Below are positions 48,649 through 57,611 of a stretch of DNA of 64,000 nucleotides, piece after piece; the first letter of the stretch is position 1; each line of letters opens with the position of its first letter. Origin of the DNA: Mesorhizobium sp. CA14 (lineage in GTDB: Bacteria > Pseudomonadota > Alphaproteobacteria > Rhizobiales > Rhizobiaceae); contig NZ_JAIUHR010000001.1 in NCBI RefSeq assembly GCF_020165195.1, forward strand, positions 372,001 through 436,000, given 5' to 3'. The translations under genes were made by a program, and so were the position numbers. The notes under the pieces were generated by a model. The model made no database searches, had not been told where the DNA came from, and saw only the letters and a list, made by a program, of their open reading frames with translations.

Positions 48649-48767
48649 ATTCAGGTCAGGGCGAGTCGAGAACGGTGGTTTCCGAGAACCGGAACGGAGC
48701 GTGCGTTTGGGCACGTGAGTACCGGAAGCGCAGGAAATCGCCGTTCGCAGGCCGACCTCACCTGAAT
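48649..48767. repeat. 119-bp hairpin-forming intergenic repeat element
   Basis: The ends ATTCAGGTCAGG (48649-48660) and CCTCACCTGAAT (48756-48767) are inverted with one mismatch. Inside, GAACGGTGGTTTCC pairs with GGAAATCGCCGTTC using two G-U pairs, and the centre is CGTGC-GTTTGG-GCACG. The whole segment folds as one long interrupted stem. It sits between convergent genes. Its look suggests a dispersed rhizobial palindromic repeat; only one copy is in this window. Confidence 0.65.
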
Positions 48768-48778
48768 ATCAGCATGCC

Positions 48779-49405
48779 TCACCGATAGATCCACTGCTCC
48801 GGCACCCGGATGGAAATCTCTTCGCCAGCTCTTATGACGCCCGGCTTCTCGACCCAGGCGACGAGGCCGCGCAGCCGCTTCGCCTCCTTGGGGAAGAGCA
48901 GCGCGGTGGACTCCTGATCCGCTGCGCCGACATGCTCGGCTATCGACTGTCCGGCAACGCGGCACGGCTTGTTCTGGCCGTCGATCTTGAGCGTCACGCC
49001 GCCCTTGAAGAACATCAGCGAGCCGGCCGGCAACATCGAAAGATGCCGCACGCCTTCGATCACAAGATTGGCGCCGATCCACTCCGGCTTGATCTCCTCG
49101 AGACCCATGCGTTGGGCGACTATGGCGAGCTCGTCCGCCGCGATAAGCGACAATTGCCGCTCGTTGCGCATCTCGGTGCCGCGCGGATACCAGGGTTCCC
49201 GCCCGCCGGAACGCCGCGTCGTTCCGCCATGGAAGTCGCCGGCGATCCCGTCGAAGCCAAGCCGCAGTTCCTCGACCGCCCTCGTCTCGAAGTGATCGTG
49301 CGGAGCGGCATAGAGCGCCGCTGCCTTTGCCGTCAGCTTGCGGCCGGGCACGATGTCGACCATCGGTTCGGCCGCTGGAAAAAGCTCGAGGTTCGTTTCC
49401 TGCAT
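48779..49405 (-). CDS. MOSC-domain protein
   Basis: This 208-residue protein is built around a MOSC domain (molybdenum cofactor sulfurase C-terminal type). RNERQLSLIAADELAIVAQR and IGANLVIEGVRHLSMLPAGS are typical, and the conserved Cys that binds sulfur or cofactor is in DGQNKPCRVAGQ. MOSC proteins carry sulfur for metal cofactors or reduce N-hydroxylated compounds. No partner redox domain is present here. Confidence 0.85.
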   Translation of the reverse strand: MQETNLELFPAAEPMVDIVPGRKLTAKAAALYAAPHDHFETRAVEELRLGFDGIAGDFHGGTTRRSGGREPWYPRGTEMRNERQLSLIAADELAIVAQRMGLEEIKPEWIGANLVIEGVRHLSMLPAGSLMFFKGGVTLKIDGQNKPCRVAGQSIAEHVGAADQESTALLFPKEAKRLRGLVAWVEKPGVIRAGEEISIRVPEQWIYR

Positions 49406-49587
49406 GCCGCTGGTCTAAAGGCCGCTGAGAATGCGGTCCAGTCGAAAGCGCTGATGATCCGATCACACCGTTTGATGGCGATCACGAGGTTATTACCAGA
49501 AAATGCCACCCCCGCCTCACTACACGTCGCATTGCCGCCGTGCGGCCGGCATAAACGATGCGCGCTATATCGGGAGGAGGCTCGATC

Positions 49588-50154
49588 ATGCAGGTTGGAC
49601 ACGCTGTCGGGGCGCTTTGGCTGTTCTGGGTGGTATCCTGGATTCTTGCCGCTGCCTGGGCCGATCCGGCGCAGAAGCGCGCGGACCTCAAGTCGGAGGC
49701 AGGCTATCGCGTCTTTTGGGTGGCCGGCACCGCGCTGCTGTTCGTGCCGGCGCACGGCTATGGCGGCCGGCTGCGGCTTTGGACGCCGACGCTTACCGAA
49801 GCCTGGATCTGCGTCGCCTTGATCGCCATCGGCATCGCCTTCGCCTGGTGGGCGCGCCTGCATCTCGGCCGGCTATGGTCCGCCACTGTCACGGCCAAGG
49901 CGGATCATCGCGTGGTCGATACCGGCCCTTATGGCCTGGTCCGTCACCCGATCTACACGGGACTGCTGCTGTCCGTCCTCGCCACCATGGCGATCAAGGG
50001 CACCGTATGGGGTATTGCCGGCGCCGCCCTGCTGCTCGTCGGCGTCGTCGTCAAGGCGAGGTTGGAAGAAAACTTCCTGCGCAACGAGCTCGGTCCGGCC
50101 TATGACGACTACGCCAGGCGCGTGCCGATGCTGGTGCCCTTCGCGCCGGCCTGA
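49588..50154 (+). CDS. Isoprenylcysteine carboxylmethyltransferase-like membrane protein
   Basis: This 188-residue integral membrane protein has about five helices and the ICMT/PEMT cofactor signature DTGPYGLVRHPIYTGLLLSV, followed by EENFLRNELGPAYDDYARRV near the C-terminus. The family uses SAM on lipophilic substrates. Bacterial members rarely have known substrates. GGGAGGAGG lies just before the ATG at 49588. It ends 10 bp from the convergent KAS III-like gene. Confidence 0.86.
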   Translation: MQVGHAVGALWLFWVVSWILAAAWADPAQKRADLKSEAGYRVFWVAGTALLFVPAHGYGGRLRLWTPTLTEAWICVALIAIGIAFAWWARLHLGRLWSATVTAKADHRVVDTGPYGLVRHPIYTGLLLSVLATMAIKGTVWGIAGAALLLVGVVVKARLEENFLRNELGPAYDDYARRVPMLVPFAPA

Positions 50155-50164
50155 AGCCGCATCC

Positions 50165-51292
50165 TCAAAGCATGCGCAGCAGCGCGCCGCCGATCGAATA
50201 GCCGGCGCCGAAGGCGCAGATCAGGCCGAAATCGCCGGCCTTCATGTCGGCATGGTTCTCCGACAGCGCCACGATCGCGCCGGCGCCGGCGGTGTTGCCG
50301 AGCCGCTCCAGCACCATCGGCGCGCGGTCATGGTCGACGTCGTGGCCGAAGGACAGTTTCAGGATCATCGCATTCATGCGCGCATTGGCCTGATGCAGCC
50401 AGAAGCGGCGGATGCCATGCGGCGTCAGCCCGTGCTCGGCAAGGAACTCGACGATGAATTTCTGGCCGGCGACGGTGACTTCCTTGAACACCTTGTTGCC
50501 GACCTGCTTGATGAGATTGCCTTCCAGGTTGATCATGTAGGGATCGTCCTGGGCGGTGCGCGTGTAATAGCCGAGATTGGTGCGGATGTTGTTCGACATC
50601 TGCGTCCAGATGCGCGTGTCGAGCACCTCGAAGCGTCCCGGCCGCTTTTCGCCCTGCGCAAGTCCCTCGACGACCATGGCGACCGAGGCATCGCCGAAGA
50701 TGAAATGCGTCTGCCGGTCGCGGAAGTTGAGATGGCCGGTGATGATCTCCGGTGTCGAGACCAGGATGCGCTTATGCGCCCCTGCCCTCACCAGGTTGAC
50801 CGCGACATGCAGCGCCGCCGCGGCGGAAGAGCAGCCGAGCCCCATATCGAAGCCGGCGCCCTTGGTGCCCAGCGCCTCCTGCATCTCGATGGCGATGGCC
50901 GGATAGGGCCGCTGATGATGCGAGGCAGAGCAGATCACCAAGTCGATCTCCGACCCGTCGACCCCGGCATGGGCAAGCGCCTTCCTGGCCGAGGCAATGC
51001 CGAACTCCGCCTCCAGCGACAGCGCGTCGTCCGGCCGCGCCGGAATGCGCGGCGACATGCGGGTCGGGTCGAGGATGCCCTCGCGCTCGATCACATGGCG
51101 GCTTCTCACGCCCGAGGCGTGAACGATGAAGTCGCTGTCCGATTTCTGCAAAAGCGGCTCGCGGGTGTCGGCGCGGCGCGCATTCTCGGTGTCGACCCAG
51201 CTGTTGAAGCTTGCGACCAGCTCTTCATTGGTGATGACGGGCTCAGGGATTTCGGCGCCGATGCCGCTGATGATGACGCGATGCATGTCCAA
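50165..51292 (-). CDS. Beta-ketoacyl-ACP synthase III-like enzyme
   Basis: This thiolase-fold enzyme has 375 residues with an intact triad: C154 in DMGLGCSSAAAALH, His in FWLHQANARMNAM and Asn in LERLGNTAGAGAIVALSEN. It is about 50 residues longer than housekeeping FabH and not next to plsX or other fab genes. It may prime a special acyl chain such as a long or branched lipid, or belong to a secondary pathway. The second Met (51286) is an equal start candidate. Confidence 0.88.
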   Translation of the reverse strand: MDMHRVIISGIGAEIPEPVITNEELVASFNSWVDTENARRADTREPLLQKSDSDFIVHASGVRSRHVIEREGILDPTRMSPRIPARPDDALSLEAEFGIASARKALAHAGVDGSEIDLVICSASHHQRPYPAIAIEMQEALGTKGAGFDMGLGCSSAAAALHVAVNLVRAGAHKRILVSTPEIITGHLNFRDRQTHFIFGDASVAMVVEGLAQGEKRPGRFEVLDTRIWTQMSNNIRTNLGYYTRTAQDDPYMINLEGNLIKQVGNKVFKEVTVAGQKFIVEFLAEHGLTPHGIRRFWLHQANARMNAMILKLSFGHDVDHDRAPMVLERLGNTAGAGAIVALSENHADMKAGDFGLICAFGAGYSIGGALLRML

Positions 51293-51401
51293 TCCGTCCG
51301 AGGGGCAAGCTGTGCCGAGGCGAGGCGCTACACTTGTCGCATTTGCCCGGTTTATTCCAGCTTAATTCGACAACCACCGCTGGCATTCAGGTGGTGGATG
51401 C

Positions 51402-52169
51402 TCAAGCGCGCTTTGCGACGATGAAGATGCGCGGGAAGCGCAGCAGCACCTTGCCGTTCGCCGTTTTCGGATAGGCCTTGGCGATCTTCGCCGTGTAGCT
51501 GTCGAGGAACAGCTTCTTTTCATCCGCATCGAGCGGATCGAGGAACGGCTTCAGCCCCGTCGCCTTGACCCATTCGACGATCGCTTCGGCATCGGCCAGC
51601 GGATGGTTGTAGATGGTGTGCCAGATGTCGAGCCGGTCGGCGAGCGGCGACAACAGATCGTAGTAGAAGGACACCGGCGGCAGCGGCCCGCGCGCCGCGC
51701 CCTCGAGCTTCGCCGAGAACCGCATCTCGGCCGCGGTTTCGCGCATCAGCCGGTGCGACGGCTCGCCGAGATTGTCGGGCATCTGGATGGCCAAGGCGCC
51801 GCCGGGCGCCAGCAATCCCGTCAGCCGCTGGAACACCGCCGGATGCTCCGGCAGCCACTGGAAGACGGCATTGGCGAAGATGACGTCGACGGGATGCTCC
51901 GGTTGCCATCCGGCGGCATCCGCCAGCTCGAAATTGACATTCGGCAGCCGCGCCCGCGCCTTCTCGATCATGTCCGGCGAGGTGTCGAAGCCGCTCACCT
52001 GGGCATCCGGCCAGCGCTCGACCAGAAGCTCGGTCGAGTTGCCGGGACCGCAGCCGATATCGACGACGCGACGCGGAAAATCGACCGGCACCTGCGCAAC
52101 CAGGTCCCGCGCCGGCCGCGTGCGCTCGTCCTCGAATTTGAGGTATTGGGCGGCGGACCAGTCAGCCAT
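51402..52169 (-). CDS. tam: Trans-aconitate 2-methyltransferase
   Basis: Tam methylates trans-aconitate, a spontaneous by-product that inhibits aconitase. The 255-residue protein follows the family closely: [20 protein letters not shown], the SAM motif [53 protein letters not shown] and [18 protein letters not shown]. It appears to be transcribed alone or after an unrelated gene. Confidence 0.93.
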   Translation of the reverse strand: MADWSAAQYLKFEDERTRPARDLVAQVPVDFPRRVVDIGCGPGNSTELLVERWPDAQVSGFDTSPDMIEKARARLPNVNFELADAAGWQPEHPVDVIFANAVFQWLPEHPAVFQRLTGLLAPGGALAIQMPDNLGEPSHRLMRETAAEMRFSAKLEGAARGPLPPVSFYYDLLSPLADRLDIWHTIYNHPLADAEAIVEWVKATGLKPFLDPLDADEKKLFLDSYTAKIAKAYPKTANGKVLLRFPRIFIVAKRA

Positions 52170-52207
52170 GTGAGAACCCGCTTTGTTCGCCGCCCTTTGG
52201 ACTGATC

Positions 52208-53857
52208 TTACCGCGTCAGCCGCTTGTGCGTCATGCGGTGCGGCGTTGCCGCTTCGGCGCCAAGGCGCCGCAGCTTGTCCTTCTCATATTCCTCGAAATT
52301 GCCTTCGAACCATTCGACATGCGCGTCGCCTTCGAAGGCGAGCATGTGGGTGGCCATGCGGTCGAGGAACATGCGGTCGTGGCTGATGATGACGGCGCAG
52401 CCGGCATAGGCTTCCAGCGCGTCTTCCAGCGCGCCCAGCGTTTCGGTGTCGAGGTCGTTGGTCGGTTCGTCGAGCAGCAGAACATTGCCGCCGCCCTTCA
52501 GCATCTTGGCCAGGTGGACGCGGTTGCGCTGGCCGCCCGACAGGTTGCCGACCTTCTGCTGTTGGTCGCCGCCGCGGAAGTTGAACGACGAGCAATAGGC
52601 GCGGCTGTTGACCTCGTGCTTGCCGAGCTTGATGACCTCGGCGCCGCCGGAAATCTCTTCCCACACCGTCTTGTTAGGGTCGAGCGCGTCGCGGCTCTGG
52701 TCGACATAGCCGAGCCGCACGGTCTCGCCCTTGCGGATCGAGCCGGCATCCGGCGTTTCCTGGCCCGTGATCATCTTGAACAGCGTCGTCTTGCCGGCGC
52801 CGTTCGGGCCGATGACACCGACGATGCCGCCCGGCGGCAGCTTGAACGACAGATCCTCGATCAGGAGCTCGTCGCCGAAGCCCTTGTTGAGGCCTTCGAC
52901 CTCGATGACGAGGTTGCCGAGGCGCTCGCTCGACGGGATGACGATCTGCGTGTCGGTCGGCTTGCGGCTCTGCGACTGCTCGACCAGTTCTTCATAGGCC
53001 TTGATACGCGCCTTGGACTTGGTCTGGCGTGCCTTGGGCGAGGACTGGATCCACTCGCGCTCGCGCCAGATCGACTTCTGGCGGGCGTCGTCCTCGCGGC
53101 CTTCCTGGATCAGGCGCTTCGCCTTGGCGTCGAGATATTTGGTGTAGTTGCCCTCGTAAGGGATGCCGCGGCCGCGGTCGAGCTCGAGGATCCAGCCGGT
53201 CACGTTGTCGAGGAAGTAGCGGTCGTGGGTGATGATCAGCACCGAGCCGGGATAGTCGCGCAGATGCTTTTCCAGCCATTGCGTGGTCTCGGCGTCGAGA
53301 TGGTTGGTCGGCTCGTCGAGCAGCAAGAGGTCGGGCTGTTCGAGCAGCAGCCGGCACAGCGCCACGCGGCGGCGTTCGCCGCCCGACAGGTTGGTCACTT
53401 CGGAGTCAGGCGGCGGACACTGCAGCGCGTCCATCGCCATTTCGACCTGCTGTTCGAGATCCCACAGATTGAGCCGGTCCATCTCGTCTTGGAGCTTGGC
53501 CGACTCGTCGGCCGTCTCGTCGGAATAGTTCATCATCAGCTCGTTGTAGCGCTCGATGATGGCGGTCTTCCTGGCGACGCCGTCCATGACGTTTTCGCGC
53601 ACGGTCTTGGTGTTGTCGAGCTGCGGCTCCTGCGCCAGGTAGCCGACGGTGGCGCCCTCGGCCAGCCACGCCTCGCCCTGGAACTCCTTGTCGAGCCCGG
53701 CCATGATGCGCAGGATCGTCGACTTGCCCGAGCCGTTGGGGCCGAGAATGCCGATCTTGGCATCCGGATAGAAGGACAGGTGGACGTTATCGAGCACCTT
53801 CTTGGTGCCATAGGCCTTCGACAGGCCGGACATGTGATAGATGAACTGGCGAGCCAC
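52208..53857 (-). CDS. ettA: ABC-F translational throttle EttA
   Basis: EttA binds the ribosomal E site and regulates entry into elongation according to ATP level. Two ABC domains are complete: Walker [10 protein letters not shown] and GPNGAGKTT, signature motifs [20 protein letters not shown] and [18 protein letters not shown], and the Pro/Arg-rich linker between them. I start at a GTG (53857, [17 protein letters not shown], 549 residues), which matches the E. coli N-terminus (MAQFVYTM). The frame extends ten more codons upstream. Confidence 0.94.
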   Translation of the reverse strand: MARQFIYHMSGLSKAYGTKKVLDNVHLSFYPDAKIGILGPNGSGKSTILRIMAGLDKEFQGEAWLAEGATVGYLAQEPQLDNTKTVRENVMDGVARKTAIIERYNELMMNYSDETADESAKLQDEMDRLNLWDLEQQVEMAMDALQCPPPDSEVTNLSGGERRRVALCRLLLEQPDLLLLDEPTNHLDAETTQWLEKHLRDYPGSVLIITHDRYFLDNVTGWILELDRGRGIPYEGNYTKYLDAKAKRLIQEGREDDARQKSIWREREWIQSSPKARQTKSKARIKAYEELVEQSQSRKPTDTQIVIPSSERLGNLVIEVEGLNKGFGDELLIEDLSFKLPPGGIVGVIGPNGAGKTTLFKMITGQETPDAGSIRKGETVRLGYVDQSRDALDPNKTVWEEISGGAEVIKLGKHEVNSRAYCSSFNFRGGDQQQKVGNLSGGQRNRVHLAKMLKGGGNVLLLDEPTNDLDTETLGALEDALEAYAGCAVIISHDRMFLDRMATHMLAFEGDAHVEWFEGNFEEYEKDKLRRLGAEAATPHRMTHKRLTR

Positions 53858-54108
53858 GCGCGCTTTCCCTGGAAACTGAAGTGTCAAGGTTGATGGGGGT
53901 TGGGCGCTATGTAGGCGATGAAGCGCCGAACGGCAATCGCTTTCGGCGCCAGACGCGCCAATCCGCGCGGATTCGCCGGTTTTCCGGCACCCAAATTCGC
54001 TCAGGGCTTTTTCGCCGCTCTCGCGATCGTGCGAAATCGGGGGTTAACCATTCGCCTTCAAAACGATGCTAGGTTGGGAAATCGCAGCCATGCCGCGGTT
54101 TCGGCGCC

Positions 54109-55335
54109 ATGGCCACGCTTTTCCGCTTCCGGCGCCGCATCGGGCTTGGCGTGTTCATCTGCGCGCTCGGCGTCATGCATTTCCTCGAAACCTACCTTGC
54201 CAGCGTCTTCTATGTCGCGCTGCCGTTCGGGCTGGTGTCGCCCGGCTCCGCCGTGCTCTTCTCCGGCAAGCTCGTCGTGCTGCTGCTGCTCTACATGAAG
54301 GAGGATGCGGCGACCGTTCGCCAGCCGATCTACGGCCTGCTGCTTGGCAACGCCGTGATGATCGGGCTGGTGCTGGTCCTGCGCCTGCACGCGATCGCTC
54401 CACTTCCAAGCGGCAAGCTTCCCGACATCGCCTTCATCGACGAGATGGGCTGGCTGATGGTCTGGGGCACCACGCTGCTCGTCGTGGACGCAATCCTGAT
54501 CATCCTGCTTTACGAGAAGCTCGGCGCCTATCTGCGCGTAAGGCCGTTCCTGCGCATCCTGGTATCGGTCGCCTGCGTGCTCACCTTCGACCAGGCCGGC
54601 TTCTTCACCGCGCTGCATTTCGTCGCCGGCGCGCCGATCGAGGTCTTCTTCGGCGGCTGGTTCGCCAAGATGGGCGCCGCACTTGCCTATAGCGGCATGC
54701 TCGTCGCCTATCTGAAATGGGTCGAAGACCACGATGTCGCCGTGCCGCGCGGCTTATCCGACATTTTCGACGCCCTCACCTATCGCGAGCGCTACGAAGC
54801 GCTGATCAAATATGTCGGCCGCGACGGCCTCACCGGCCTGCTGCATCGCGGCAGTTTCGATGCCGACGGCGAGTCCGCAGTCTCGACCGCCATCAGGATC
54901 GGCAAGCCGCTCAGCCTGCTCGTCGTCGACGTCGACCACTTCAAGTCGATCAACGACCGCTTCGGTCATGCCGAGGGCGACAAGGTGCTGAAATCGATGG
55001 CTGCCCTGCTGGTCGAGACGGTCGGCGGCAACGATCAGGTGTTCCGCATCGGCGGCGAGGAATTCGCCGTGCTGACGCAGCAGTCGCACGGGCCCGCAAG
55101 GCTGCTCGGCGAGACCATCAGGAACGCCGCCAAGACCTCGGCGCATACCGCCCGTTTCAACATCACCGTGAGCGCTGGCGTCTCCACCGTCAGCGAGACG
55201 ACGCGCTGTCTAGCCGACATTTTTGCGCTGGCCGACCAGCGCCTCTACAAGGCGAAGTTGAGCGGCCGCGACCGCGTGGTCGGCGAACCTGGCAGCGAGG
55301 CTATCATCCTGCAGGCGGCCTCCCGATCAGCCTGA
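54109..55335 (+). CDS. Membrane GGDEF-domain diguanylate cyclase
   Basis: This 408-residue protein has about six N-terminal membrane helices (IGLGVFICALGVMHFLETYL onward) ending near residue 205. The GGDEF domain follows: YVGRDGLTGLLHRGSFD, LLVVDVDHFKSINDRFGHAEG and the active-site FRIGGEEFAV. The intact GGEEF predicts c-di-GMP synthesis. An RxxD inhibitory site is missing in the usual place (VGGNDQVF precedes the active site), so product inhibition may be weak. The membrane sensor family is not recognised. Confidence 0.9.
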   Translation: MATLFRFRRRIGLGVFICALGVMHFLETYLASVFYVALPFGLVSPGSAVLFSGKLVVLLLLYMKEDAATVRQPIYGLLLGNAVMIGLVLVLRLHAIAPLPSGKLPDIAFIDEMGWLMVWGTTLLVVDAILIILLYEKLGAYLRVRPFLRILVSVACVLTFDQAGFFTALHFVAGAPIEVFFGGWFAKMGAALAYSGMLVAYLKWVEDHDVAVPRGLSDIFDALTYRERYEALIKYVGRDGLTGLLHRGSFDADGESAVSTAIRIGKPLSLLVVDVDHFKSINDRFGHAEGDKVLKSMAALLVETVGGNDQVFRIGGEEFAVLTQQSHGPARLLGETIRNAAKTSAHTARFNITVSAGVSTVSETTRCLADIFALADQRLYKAKLSGRDRVVGEPGSEAIILQAASRSA

Positions 55336-55396
55336 AAAAGAACGGGCTGACCAATATCGACCTGACCAAAGAACGGCCCGGCCAAGGATCTCTCGC

Positions 55397-56404
55397 CTAC
55401 TGGAAGCCGATCGCGTCGACAGTGCCCTTGGGGCAACCGGCCTTGGCTGTCGGTGCCGATGCCATCAGGAGATCGGCGAGCTTGCTGTCCGGGCCGATCG
55501 GACCGGACAGGCCGAGCGTGATCTCGCCGATCATACGCCTGCCGCTCGACGGGTCGACCAGACAGGATACGCGCACCCGGTCGCCTGCGCCGGCGCCGAA
55601 GGCCTCGTTGAATGCGCCGCGGATCTGGTCCGAGGTCAATTGCTTGCCGATGTTCTTGTTGAATAGATCGCGCACCGCCGAGCCGTTCACCGCCCGCATC
55701 AGGTTCAGCGCGTCGGAGAAATAGTCCTGCTGGTTCTTGCCGTAGCAAGTGCCGTGCTTGATCCATTCGTGGCGCTCCAGTTTGGAGGCCGTGCCCGGCA
55801 TCACCTGGTCGAGCTCGGCGCGCGTGTTGGCGGCGAGATCGACCGGCGGCAGGTCTCCCCAATGCGCCGGATTGTCATTGGCCTTGTCGCTTGCCGACAC
55901 CTGGCAATAGAAATTGCCGTTCGGCTGCGGCCACAGCCCATGCAGCGTGAAATGCGAAGCATCGAACTCGCCGGGGCTCTGCGCCTTGCATTCGGGCTTG
56001 CTTGCCTTGGTCTCGCAGAAAGCCGGCTGCCAACTGAGCGCAAAGACATATTCGGGTTTTCCGGAGACTGACGACGGCTTGGTCTGACCGGAAGGCGCCG
56101 GCGTGGTCGCAGCGCTGCCGCCGCTGACATGGCCGCAGCTGATCTTCACCCAGCGCCGCTCGGGATCGGCGCCCGGCACCTGGATAAGGTAGTGGGTGGG
56201 CTCTTCCTTGTTGCCGGCAAGGAGCTCGTAGCTCTGCCCGGCCTGCGTCGAGATATTGCCGGGGTTCTTGCCGCTCTTGATGGCCTGCGTCGCCGGGCAG
56301 GCGCTGTCGGCGACGAAAGTGCCGCTCATCTTCACGTCGGCATGCGCCGCGCCGGCACCGGCCAGAGCCAGCACCATCGAACCCCACAATGCCCAAACCC
56401 GCAT
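55397..56404 (-). CDS. Secreted ribonuclease T2
   Basis: RNase T2 enzymes cleave single-stranded RNA via 2-prime,3-prime-cyclic phosphates in the periplasm. The protein starts MRVWALWGSMVLALAGAGAA with a signal peptide (335 residues). The active-site segments are intact: CAS I FTLHGLWPQPNG and CAS II ERHEWIKHGTCYG, each with a catalytic His. A roughly 90-residue cysteine-containing N-terminal extension (DSACPATQAIKSGKNPG) precedes the catalytic domain and is unusual. An in-frame ATG 14 codons upstream is less likely. Confidence 0.93.
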   Translation of the reverse strand: MRVWALWGSMVLALAGAGAAHADVKMSGTFVADSACPATQAIKSGKNPGNISTQAGQSYELLAGNKEEPTHYLIQVPGADPERRWVKISCGHVSGGSAATTPAPSGQTKPSSVSGKPEYVFALSWQPAFCETKASKPECKAQSPGEFDASHFTLHGLWPQPNGNFYCQVSASDKANDNPAHWGDLPPVDLAANTRAELDQVMPGTASKLERHEWIKHGTCYGKNQQDYFSDALNLMRAVNGSAVRDLFNKNIGKQLTSDQIRGAFNEAFGAGAGDRVRVSCLVDPSSGRRMIGEITLGLSGPIGPDSKLADLLMASAPTAKAGCPKGTVDAIGFQ

Positions 56405-56598
56405 CCCGCTCTCCCGGCGATCATTGAACCGTATTGGATTCGTCACACTAGAACAGCCGACGTGTCAGAATTGCGATCTTTTTCGCCGCTCGAAAAAACA
56501 ATCCCCAGCTGAGCAATCCCTATCGGCGGATTCGCAAGCGCGCTCCTCCACTTGACGCCGGCAAAAGCCTCGCCCAACAGTCGCCGAGGGAGCGAAAC

Positions 56599-57531
56599 AT
56601 GCCATTCGACAGAAAGACCAGCCTGGCCTCACCGACCGGGGCCGAGCTCAACCTCTGTGTGAAACACGCGGAGGCGAAGCCACGCGCCGTGGTCCAGATC
56701 AATCACGGCCTGGCCGAGCATGCGGCGCGCTATGCCCGCTTTGCCGACTACCTCGCGCCGCGCGGCTTCCACGTCTACGCCCACGACCATCGTGGCCATG
56801 GCGCGACGAAGGCGGCCGACGCGCCGCTCGGCAAGTTCGCGAACAGCGACGGCATCGCCAAGGTGATCGCCGACGTCGGCGCCGTTCACGACTTGATCGC
56901 GGCCGAGCATCCGGGCTTGCCGGTGATCGCCTTTGGACATTCGCTGGGCGCTTCGGTGGCGCTCAACTTCGTGCTGTGCCATTCCGAACGCGTCCATGCC
57001 GCCGCGATCTGGAACGGCAATTTCTCGCAAGGCCTGCTCGGCCAATTGGCGCTGCTCATCCTCGGCTGGGAACGGATGCGGCTGGGCTCCGACGTGCCGT
57101 CGCGCCTTCTGCCCAAGCTCACTTTCCAAGCCTGGGGCAAGGCAGTGCCCAACCACCGGACCCTATTCGACTGGCTGTCGCGCGACTCTGCCGAGGTCGA
57201 CAAATACATCGCCGATCCGCTCTGCGGTTGGGACGCGTCCATCTCGATGTGGCGTGACGTGGTCAGCATGGCGCAGCACGCCGGCAAGGATTCGAACTTC
57301 ACCGGCGTCCGCCGCGACCTTCCTTTCAATCTCATCGGCGGCGAGAAGGACCCCGCATCGGATTACGGCAAGGCCGTCCATCACCTGGCAAAGCGCATGC
57401 GGGCGATGGGCTTTTCGAATCTGGTTTCAAAGGTTTACCCGCAAACCCGCCATGAAAGCCTGAACGAGATCAACCGCGAAGCCGTCATGAACGATTTCGC
57501 CGCATGGGCGGATAGCGTGCTGAAGTCCTGA
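56599..57531 (+). CDS. Alpha/beta hydrolase (monoacylglycerol lipase-like)
   Basis: This 310-residue cytoplasmic hydrolase has the oxyanion region INHGLAEHAARYARFADYLA, the motif AHDHRGHGAT, and the nucleophile elbow AFGHSLGASVALNF. The acid lies in LIGGEKDPASDYG, and the His in YPQTRHESLNEI. This is the serine aminopeptidase S33/monoglyceride lipase pattern. A ribosome site GAGGGAG precedes the ATG. It lies 80 bp before the CoA-transferase gene on the same strand, so co-transcription is possible. Confidence 0.9.
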   Translation: MPFDRKTSLASPTGAELNLCVKHAEAKPRAVVQINHGLAEHAARYARFADYLAPRGFHVYAHDHRGHGATKAADAPLGKFANSDGIAKVIADVGAVHDLIAAEHPGLPVIAFGHSLGASVALNFVLCHSERVHAAAIWNGNFSQGLLGQLALLILGWERMRLGSDVPSRLLPKLTFQAWGKAVPNHRTLFDWLSRDSAEVDKYIADPLCGWDASISMWRDVVSMAQHAGKDSNFTGVRRDLPFNLIGGEKDPASDYGKAVHHLAKRMRAMGFSNLVSKVYPQTRHESLNEINREAVMNDFAAWADSVLKS

Positions 57532-57611
57532 GCGGCGTGGCCCATCGTATGGGTCGTGACACGGCCGGTACGGGTTGCTAGAGGCTGCGCTTTGTTTAAC
57601 CACGGTGATCC

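Noticed and set aside
52226..53893. 555-codon plus-strand frame opposite ettA
   Set aside because: It is a mirror of ettA codon structure, low-complexity Leu/Val/Arg composition, no ribosome site or domain.
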